From positions 1-12,392 of the forward strand of contig JAOXYB010045515.1 of NCBI GenBank assembly GCA_028565635.1: 12,392 nucleotides of DNA, given 5' to 3'. The position numbers and the translations under genes are program-made. The notes under the pieces are model-generated. The model was not told where the DNA came from. It made no database searches and was given only the letters and a program-made list of their open reading frames with translations. The stretch is from Phoronis ovalis. Its lineage: Eukaryota > Phoronida > Phoronidae. Shown here piece by piece: positions 8,201 through 12,392 of this stretch (within the stretch, counting starts at the first letter, position 1; every line of letters begins with the position of its first letter).

Positions 8201-9064
8201 AATAAATACAAAATATTTAATGGTTCACATATCTTTTATTTTAGTCAGTATAACCAAAAGCTTTACAAAATCAAGGAATTTACAACGTTTTTTTACCAAC
8301 TTTTTTAAAATGTTTACTTTGCTAACATGTATTCTGCGATACATCACAACTTCCGTCCATGCCAGGGCTGCCCAACATCCACATACTAACACACACAATA
8401 GTTGAACACTCACGTTACTTGCCCGTGCCCAACGATTTTATTGTGAATGTTCAACAAATTTGCATTGGTTAGTGTATTGGGTGAGAGTTCAACGATTGCG
8501 TGTGATAGTGAGTAGATGTTAGGCAGCCCTGCATTCTGACCACAAGATATTCTGAAAATCACAACTCAGTTATACAGACCTGTAAAAGACATTGTTTGTA
8601 CATAGTTTTATAATAATACCTAACATATATACCATGATGAAACTACACAAAGACACACATGGCAAAACGTAAAGTAAGGTTTACGATACTTGTTGTAAAA
8701 GAACAAAATATAAAAATATTTATCTACCAGTAATGTAGCGTATGCAGCACACTGTGCGCTGTTTATCTGTTGCAATCCATTCAATTAATTAAACAATAAT
8801 GTTAGGCGTACTTCAACGAGTTAATTTTGAAAAAAAGGGTAAAATATGTAACTCGTGCTCCGGCTCCTGCAATATCAAAACATCTCAGTGTGTCAAAGCA
8901 CAGGTGTCAAAGCACAGGTGTCAAAATACATGTACTTTTTTGTGTATATGGTCAAAACCGCTGGTCTGTATAACTGAGTTGTGAGTTTCAGAAGTAAGTT
9001 GTATGAATATACTTACTTTGAACAATAAAGCTGATATACAGAGAAAAAATGAAAAATGCTTCAT
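2091..9064 (-). CDS. ZP-domain type I membrane protein, complete, 9 coding exons, 408 aa
   Basis: Joined coding segments, read on the minus strand: 9064-9017, 8065-8035, 7762-7554, 6669-6491, 5910-5774, 5483-5396, 4901-4685, 3471-3357, 2293-2091. Every intron is GT-AG, phases run 0,1,0,2,1,2,0,1, and the sum is 409 codons including TAA. Layout: signal peptide about 1-20; ZP-N about 27-137 with Cys31, 69, 93 (CG motif) and 135 (C-x-F); linker with an internal hydrophobic stretch about 168-177; ZP-C about 185-307 with Cys187, 212, 232, 268, 281, 286, 300, 307 and the FDCFRY...C..DFC signature; furin site RKRR 317-320; propeptide hydrophobic patch about 331-338; transmembrane helix about 359-383; tail to 408. 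ZP proteins are known to polymerise into extracellular filaments after furin-type cleavage releases the C-terminal propeptide. Egg coat, cuticle-like matrix or epithelial surface roles are all possible, and the sequence does not decide. No paralogue is visible nearby. Confidence 0.93.
2294..3356 (-). other. Intron 9 of the ZP gene
   Basis: A 1063-bp GTAAGA...TTTCAG intron. Apart from weak inverted repeats (GTTCGATT/AATCGAAC around 2507-2547, and GTGAC/GTCAC around 2640-2656), I see no embedded gene or repeat. Confidence 0.85.
3357..3471 (-). CDS. ZP gene exon 9: last ZP cysteine, furin site, propeptide
   Basis: The acceptor is CTACTTCAG and the donor GTAAGA. It encodes residues 304-341: SDSCANKALGLSS, then RKRR at 317-320, a consensus furin site (R-x-[KR]-R), ten residues after the last ZP cysteine (Cys307 to Arg317) as in secreted ZP precursors. 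After it come NLVNQT, which holds the only obvious N-glycosylation sequon (Asn328), and the hydrophobic VSLTINV, in the position of the external hydrophobic patch that blocks premature polymerisation. The exon is 115 nt. Confidence 0.93.
3472..4684 (-). other. Intron 8 of the ZP gene, the largest
   Basis: A 1213-bp GTAAGT...TTCAG intron containing the palindromic microsatellite at 4088-4131. Two plus-strand open frames, at 3587-3832 (81 codons) and 4285-4533 (82 codons), lie antisense to the gene. Neither matches a family I recognise. Confidence 0.85.
4088..4131. repeat. Palindromic (AC)n(AT)n(TG)n microsatellite, in intron 8
   Basis: The order is AC repeats (4088-4096), then TA repeats broken by one G (4109), then TG repeats to 4131. 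The array is nearly self-complementary and can form a hairpin. The flanks do not match the intron 6 palindrome. Confidence 0.9.
4685..4901 (-). CDS. ZP gene exon 8: core of ZP-C
   Basis: The acceptor is AAATTACAG and the donor GTAAGT. It encodes residues 231-303 and is the most diagnostic exon. Cys232 (SCVP) is followed by the ZP-C hallmark TNTFDCFRYSASAAITISC with a further CTVDFC, equivalent to 'F.aF.F.....v.l.C.v..C' in the family, then Cys300. The extra Cys268 inside FDCFRY replaces the usual small or hydrophobic residue. The exon is 217 nt, phase 2 in and 0 out. Confidence 0.93.
4987..5005. repeat. Short (AC/GC)n microsatellite, in intron 7
   Basis: An ACAC/GCAC dinucleotide run of 19 bases lies about 86 bp upstream of exon 8 in transcript direction. 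Confidence 0.75.
5396..5483 (-). CDS. ZP gene exon 7: ZP-C segment with Cys212
   Basis: The acceptor is GACTTTAG and the donor GTAAGA. It encodes residues 202-230, GGATGLHASSCTVQSVPPLV and on to LDLITA. The Cys and the following 'LDLI' just before the next exon's SCVP match the 'sC.a.p......y.LI.nGCp' stretch of ZP-C. The exon is 88 nt, phase 1 in and 2 out. Confidence 0.88.
5532..5616. repeat. Long palindrome around a CA/TA/TG microsatellite, in intron 6
   Basis: The 22-bp arms 5532-5553 and 5595-5616 are perfect inverse complements (AAAATACATAAAAAATGG plus TATA on the left). Between them run CA-, TA- and TG-type dinucleotides that can extend the stem with a small bulge. The transcript would fold into a long hairpin. 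It may be a foldback element grown around a microsatellite. Confidence 0.8.
5774..5910 (-). CDS. ZP gene exon 6: interdomain linker and start of ZP-C
   Basis: The acceptor is TTTACAG and the donor GTAAGA. It encodes residues 156-201. The hydrophobic run PTATLTLVAS sits where ZP proteins carry their internal hydrophobic patch. The segment TCALGVPVQLKLALTG resembles the 'vG.pl.v.v.l' strand that opens ZP-C, here with an added Cys187. The exon is 137 nt, phase 2 in and 1 out. Confidence 0.9.
6491..6669 (-). CDS. ZP gene exon 5: end of ZP-N with fourth cysteine
   Basis: The acceptor is TTTTCAG and the donor GTAAAT, the weakest donor in the gene. It encodes residues 97-155, including the strand AIFYLTKDMGNLI and Cys135 in the ADCDF context, matching the C4-x-aromatic signature of ZP-N, followed by a Thr/Pro-rich linker (TTPATQTPT). 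The exon is 179 nt, phase 0 in and 2 out. A partial copy of its 5' part lies 50 bp upstream in the intron (6720-6800). Confidence 0.9.
6720..6800 (-). pseudogene. Relic partial copy of ZP exon 5 inside intron 4
   Basis: Read on the minus strand from 6800, this 27-codon stretch has an open frame reading QYVVASTGTLEADAAIVLTK and on to TVGDLNL. Exon 5 begins QGATEPGPLAANAIFYLTKD and continues MGNLI. The shared core is AI-(x)-LTK-x-x-G-x-L, and at DNA level TGCAATC, TTAACCAAG and TGGG/ACCT blocks align with in-frame length differences. No AG acceptor stands where CAG should precede the CAA codon, an in-frame TAA lies just upstream, and similarity stops abruptly after the GDL codons. It looks like a tandem exon duplication that was truncated or decayed. 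Confidence 0.6.
7053..7085. repeat. Four AAGTTAC repeats, in intron 4
   Basis: AAGTTAC occurs at 7053, 7060, 7069 and 7079, with irregular 7-10 bp spacing. It is a small degenerate tandem array with no evident role. Confidence 0.6.
7554..7762 (-). CDS. ZP gene exon 4: first three cysteines of ZP-N
   Basis: The acceptor is TATTTAG and the donor GTACGT. It encodes residues 27-96. Cys31 (YTC), Cys69 (DAAC) and Cys93 followed by Gly (VCG) match the C1, C2 and C3 spacing of ZP-N. Hydrophobic alternation such as TLTVTYVL and LELVL fits the beta-sandwich fold of ZP-N. The exon is 209 nt, phase 1 in and 0 out. Confidence 0.9.
8035..8065 (-). CDS. ZP gene exon 3: 31-nt small exon, end of signal peptide
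   Basis: This small exon lies between TTTTTAG and GTAAGA and encodes VISGQDPPGT plus one base (residues 17-26). It completes the signal peptide: a small-residue site SG|QD gives a plausible mature N-terminus Gln21. Thirty-one nucleotides is short. It is supported by both splice sites and by the phase match (0 in, 1 out) to its neighbours, rather than by length. Confidence 0.8.
8363..8531. mobile_element. 169-bp foldback/MITE-like element with hAT-like ends, in intron 2
   Basis: The left end CAGGGCTGCCCAACATC (from 8363) is mirrored at the right end, whose reverse complement starts CAGGGCTGCCTAACATC (from 8531). The inverted repeats are 51 bp (8363-8413 and 8481-8531) with 43 matches by eye, around a 67-bp centre. 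CAGGG...TGCC-type ends are typical of hAT-superfamily non-autonomous elements. I see no matching 8-bp target duplication (GTCCATGC against CATTCTGA), so the insertion is old or the family assignment is wrong. Confidence 0.65.
8550..8993. mobile_element. 444-bp segment bounded by 31-bp inverted repeats, in intron 2
   Basis: The plus-strand arm at 8550-8580 (TTCTGAAAATCACAACTCAG and on to ATACAGACC) is repeated in inverse at 8963-8993 with 30 of 31 bases identical. The arms are not low-complexity, so chance is unlikely. The interior contains a short minisatellite and no coding frame I recognise. No target-site duplication is evident. It is probably a non-autonomous transposon, and the right arm ends 17 bp from the exon 2 donor. 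Confidence 0.55.
8891..8932. repeat. 14-bp minisatellite, three units
   Basis: TGTCAAAGCACAGG occurs at 8891-8904 and again exactly at 8905-8918. A third, diverged unit TGTCAAAATACATG follows at 8919-8932. It lies inside the 8550-8993 inverted-repeat segment. Confidence 0.8.
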
Positions 9065-9142
9065 ATTTCTTCCTCTAAAATACTTGTTGAACGGAATGAT
9101 ATAACGTATAACTCTGGGATGGACACTTGGTAGTAATACAAC
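9017..9142 (-). CDS. ZP gene exon 2: 5' UTR plus start codon and most of the signal peptide
   Basis: The acceptor follows TTTATTTACAG, so the exon starts at 9142. The first ATG in the spliced message is 9064-9062, with A at -3 and no upstream ATG in exon 1 or exon 2. It encodes 16 residues, MKHFSFFLCISALLFK, which is a Lys/His-headed hydrophobic signal-peptide core, and ends in phase 0 at a consensus GTAAGT donor (9016-9011). Cleavage is expected just into the next exon, near Gly20/Gln21. Confidence 0.85.
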
Positions 9143-9554
9143 CTGTAAATAAATATGAATTCATTTTAAATCATTCGAAAAACAATCTAATCGCTATCTC
9201 TTTAAGCTGTTTTTAGAAAAGAATCCTTATACAAAGGTTGATATTGGTACGTACCCATATGCGACAAAATTAAAAGGTGCAAAAATCGCATGATACATGA
9301 AAAAGATCTAACGAAATAAACTAAAGTAACAAAAAATGTTCAACTCTTAATATTGGGCTAACGTAACCTGGATCAGCAACCGGTATGATATGCTCCGTTT
9401 ACGAATTAATTTACATACAATACAGTATATATATGACACATGCTTACTGTCAGATGAGATTCATACGAAATATATCTATATTACAATTGACTGTTTATTT
9501 TGAAATAAAAACATGCAATACATTACCTGGAATATACTATACTAGCATACTTAC

Positions 9555-9600
9555 TATTTTTTTGCAATGGTCCGTTTAATTGAAAACCCAAAGGCAAAGT
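9555..9600 (-). other. Predicted non-coding exon 1 (5' UTR) of the ZP gene
   Basis: The donor is a strong match (ATA|GTAAGTATG, with GTAAGT at 9554-9549) and pairs with the TTTACAG acceptor before 9142, defining a 412-bp first intron. The 5' end at 9600 is inferred from an initiator-like TCACTTT and its 29-bp distance from the TATA element. The 46-nt exon contains no ATG. Confidence 0.55.
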
Positions 9601-9629
9601 GAGGTGTGAATGTGACTCCCGGACTTATA
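9595..9629 (-). promoter_or_regulatory. Core promoter: TATA element and initiator
   Basis: On the minus strand TATAAG spans 9629-9624, and TCACTTT at 9602-9596 fits the initiator pattern YYANWYY, with its A at 9600. The spacing places the TATA element at -29. It sits just upstream of the predicted non-coding exon, in the right orientation for the ZP gene. Confidence 0.55.
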
Positions 9630-9679
9630 AGCTTATCATTTTCCAAGTGAACAATATGACTATAGTACAAAAACTACCC

Positions 9680-9799
9680 ATTGGCTGATGTCCCTTCAAT
9701 CAAAGCGCCAGCATTCTACACTTATTTATTTTAATAATACTCTTCAATGCGATTGGCTGTTTTGCCATTTGTGACCAATCCTACACTGCTACCAATCCT
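9680..9799 (-). promoter_or_regulatory. Cluster of CCAAT boxes in the proximal promoter
   Basis: The minus strand has AGCCAATGG with its CCAAT core at 9684-9680 (about -80) and AGCCAATCG with its core at 9756-9752 (about -152). Both fit the NF-Y consensus RRCCAATSR. The plus strand adds two ACCAATCCT copies at 9774-9782 and 9791-9799, 17 bp apart. NF-Y is known to act from either orientation and favours about -80. Confidence 0.45.
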
Positions 9800-9805
9800 G
9801 CTGAT

Positions 9806-9824
9806 GCGAGAATTTCGTTCTCGC
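9806..9824. repeat. Short inverted repeat upstream of the promoter
   Basis: GCGAGAA (9806-9812) and TTCTCGC (9818-9824) are perfect 7-bp arms around TTTCG. It is locally G/C-rich and lies about 206-224 bp upstream of the predicted start. It could be a dyad binding site. The GAA/TTC spacing is one base off a heat-shock element, so I do not call it one. Confidence 0.5.
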
Positions 9825-10262
9825 GTGATTGTACTGTTAGAACACAAAGGCTGTTCTGTTGTTTAACAGATCATTATTAGTATAACTTCTCAAAATTTCA
9901 TGATGCAATTATAATTACTGTACTTAATAACGGTTTATTATCGGTTGTATTTACTGCCCTGGTTTCCTTGAACATTTAAAAGTGATGTGCTTTCCACATA
10001 GGAGCATCCTCGTATTCTTGTAAAATAAGGTAATAAAATTCTAGAAAATATCCTTGCTTTGGATGTTGAACTCTTATGAGTTTATTTTTTTTCTACTGAG
10101 TGATGCCATCGAGCTTTATGCTTGTTTAAGGTCAGCAACTGCCCTGTTCAGAGGCTAATAAACAACTATTGCTTGGGATTATGTACAAAGCGCTTAACAC
10201 ATACGGGCTAAATGATACCTTGATAAATGTCAAGCAACATATCTTTATCTCCAACCACACTC

Positions 10263-10358
10263 ACACCGAAATAATTTAGCTTCAAGATCCTAATTTTTTG
10301 GTTGCAAAACACCGAAATAATTTAGCTTCAAGATCCTAATTTTTTGGTTGCAAAACAC
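10263..10358. repeat. Exact 46-bp tandem duplication
   Basis: The unit begins ACACCGAAATAATTTAGC at 10263 and repeats at 10309 with no mismatch, continuing four bases into a third copy to 10358. The unit is not low-complexity, so the duplication is recent or an assembly artefact. It lies about 660 bp upstream of the predicted ZP promoter. Confidence 0.95.
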
Positions 10359-11654
10359 GTTTTTCTCGTTGACAACTTTCTAAGAACGTATGCGTATATT
10401 GCCTTAGATATGCGGGAAATACTAAATCTTTAAAATAAAATATGTTGTTGCTTTTAATGGATGAAATGTTAAATATGATGTAAATAAAATCTAGCAAATT
10501 GCCTCTATCCTAATATATTTTGCAGCTGATGTTTCATTTCCTTTGACCATGCTGTTTTATGTTGGTATCTTTAATCCCTTTGCAGGCAAATGCCATTTTT
10601 ATCAATTTAAGTATATCTATCTTTATTTACAGTTTATATTTTTCCAAAATAAATGATAAGGTCGACTTTTTATGTCTAGATATGCAATTATATTTAAATC
10701 TTTTTGCAAAGAAACATACACACACAAATATTACTGGTGCACGGAAAAAGTAAGGAGCAATTGTTATACCTTTAAGAGCAATGGATTATTAACATGAAAA
10801 CATATTGAGGTAATTTTACTGCATGTTTTTAAATATAACATAGGCAACAAGTATAACCAAACAATGCATATAGTAATATAGTAAAATGTACGTCAGTGAT
10901 CATGGTTTCATGACTCAAAACCTTCGAGGACATTCTCACATTCCTTCACAACTATATATTGTACGTCCTCCTTTGTATTTAAAGTAATGGAAATGTGCCA
11001 CACACAACTTATATGTACACGCACGAATACAACGTTGAAAAACTCTAAAATAGTATTTGTATTCGCCTTCAATTTAAATGGGAAATATAAATTATTTTAG
11101 ATTTGTTGCAATGCACGTTTTTCAGGTGCATGTATATTATGAGATCTCAAAAATAGCAAGAATTTCAGAAATATTGTCTAAACAGCGTACGGTATTGTGG
11201 TGATGATGATTGTCAATTTTTAATGAAATATAAATCTATTTTTTTCACGGTGGAAAAAAATCATTACACGAAATATTATTATTATTAACTAAATCTAGGT
11301 AACTGAATAAAATTTTTAAATGAAAAATAAACTTAATATTTAATTAAAAATGTGAATTATAGAGAAGAAACAGGCGTTTATTCGCCCACACACTGTTCTC
11401 ATACAAATGTATTTGTCTAGACCATTTTGTAAAGCTAAGTTTCTCACTTTGTTACATGAAAGACAACTTGTTGCAGAATGCTTTTGATGTTTTGTGACCA
11501 CTTACAGTATTTGCGATAACATTTTTGTATAGGTATATGTCACACACGCCCGACTTTAGACAGACAAGTTATTGTTGTACTTTATATCCGAGTTATGCAT
11601 CTATTCAGGTAAAATAGTTAAAGTAGTCAAAACTTGTTGCTGTTTTTAAGTTAT

Positions 11655-11708
11655 CCACCCGAGCTTAAAGCTGTCCCTCGAGACAGTTGCCTTAAGGCAA
11701 ACAGGTGG
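11655..11708 (+). other. Compact multi-hairpin segment
   Basis: CCACC (11655-11659) pairs with GGTGG (11704-11708). It encloses CTGTC/GACAG (11671-11675/11682-11686) and directly abutting TTGCC/GGCAA (11687-11691/11696-11700), plus AGC/GCT (11662-11664/11670-11672), which overlaps the CTGTC arm by two bases. The layout resembles a small multi-branch RNA, but there are no tRNA A/B boxes or other known signatures. Chance or a repeat remnant is possible. Confidence 0.3.
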
Positions 11709-12392
11709 TTGTTTTAGGTGTAACGTTTAAAATGTTGGCTTTGTGACAGGAGCAAAAAGAATGTGACGGATTTTAGGGTACCTCTTTAACATGTGCATAA
11801 TATTGTCAATAATAAGTATTTCTTGCTAACAGTTTCATCCACTGAATGATAAATGCATGCATAATTATTTGGTCAATGTCTCATAATTCATAGCCATGGT
11901 ATAAGAAATGGACAAAAAAATAACAAAAAGGAAGCACGCAGTCACATAATAAAACGTCATTAAGATTAAACTTTCGTAAAATACACCTTAGCAGCTGATT
12001 TGAGGTGTTGTAGCAAAGTTGTTGCAGCATGTTATTTGGTCTAAGTAAATCCAATATGGCCGCCGAAATACATGCACCTGGTGAACTGTTTTGTACTTGT
12101 TTTGTTAAGGCTGAATAACTTATGTTCTTTTGAATTTTAAACAGTAAAGTCGAGCAATAATTTATAGTATTATATTATTTCAGAAAACAATTTCATTATG
12201 GCCTCCCGTATCTCATACGATATGAAGCCATTACTTATTTAAGATCCCCAGGGGGGTAACAGTCAGAATACCTGGGTACGCATGTTCGTTACAAAAAACA
12301 GGGTGAAAGGGTATGTTTTCAGCATTCAGACCGGACACCCAGTACGCCCTGAAAAGGGTATAAAATAGCTTTAAAATCTTACAAAAACGAAA

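Larger units (their letters stand above)
9825..12392. other. Upstream flank, no gene supported
   Basis: It contains the 46-bp tandem duplication, a hairpin cluster at 11655-11708, a strong-context short ATG frame at 12056-12118 (MAAEIHAPGELFCTCFVKAE), and a G/C-richer repeat-like patch from about 12240 to the edge. Otherwise it is A/T-rich DNA. The open frame at 10559-10753 is low-complexity and unsupported. Confidence 0.6.

Noticed and set aside
8225-8413. Minus-strand frame that begins like a signal peptide (MSVQLLCVLVCGCWAALAWT)
   Set aside because: Its first 17 codons lie inside the terminal inverted repeat of the foldback element, it ends in A/T-rich intron, and the real gene's exons are in phase without it.
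9806-9824. Heat-shock element
   Set aside because: GAA and TTC blocks are present but the spacing is one base short of the nGAAnnTTCn pattern.
10559-10753. 64-codon plus-strand frame in the upstream flank
   Set aside because: Low-complexity Leu/Ile/Phe/Ser composition from T-rich DNA. No support.
1-12392. CRISPR arrays, operons, riboswitches, rRNA genes
   Set aside because: No regularly spaced repeats, ribosome-binding sites or rRNA-like sequence. The window is clearly eukaryotic and intron-bearing.

Overview
This is an A/T-rich stretch (roughly two thirds A+T) of an animal nuclear genome. The evidence is a multi-exon gene with consensus GT-AG introns, microsatellites, transposon-like inverted repeats and a TATA/CCAAT promoter. 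There is no prokaryotic operon structure. The gene product is a zona pellucida (ZP) domain membrane protein, a metazoan family. Base composition, short introns and the repeat types would suit a marine invertebrate such as a mollusc, but the species cannot be fixed from the sequence.

One gene explains the window. It lies on the minus strand from a predicted start site near 9600 to a stop codon at 2091-2093. It has ten exons, the first non-coding. The nine coding segments join in phase with no internal stop into a 408-residue protein: signal peptide (split by an intron), ZP-N (four Cys), linker, ZP-C (eight Cys), a furin site RKRR at residues 317-320, a short hydrophobic propeptide, one transmembrane helix, and a short tail ending in PPPY and NPAF motifs. 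This is a complete 'ZP-only' polymerising surface or extracellular-matrix protein. Upstream on the minus strand are a TATA element, an initiator match and two CCAAT boxes at textbook spacing.

The introns hold most of the non-coding interest. Intron 4 contains what looks like a dead partial copy of exon 5, with recognisable ZP-N peptide similarity but no splice acceptor. Intron 2 holds a 169-bp foldback element with hAT-like ends and a second pair of 31-bp nearly perfect inverted repeats. Intron 6 holds a long palindrome around a CA/TA/TG microsatellite. Intron 8 holds another palindromic microsatellite.

The flanks (1 to about 1300, and 9860 to 12392) have no gene I can support. They carry a CTCF-consensus match at 114-127, an exact 46-bp tandem duplication at 10263-10358, a compact set of hairpins at 11655-11708, and a G/C-richer repeat-like patch at the right edge. 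Short open frames scattered through the window are mostly antisense shadows or chance frames in A/T-rich DNA.
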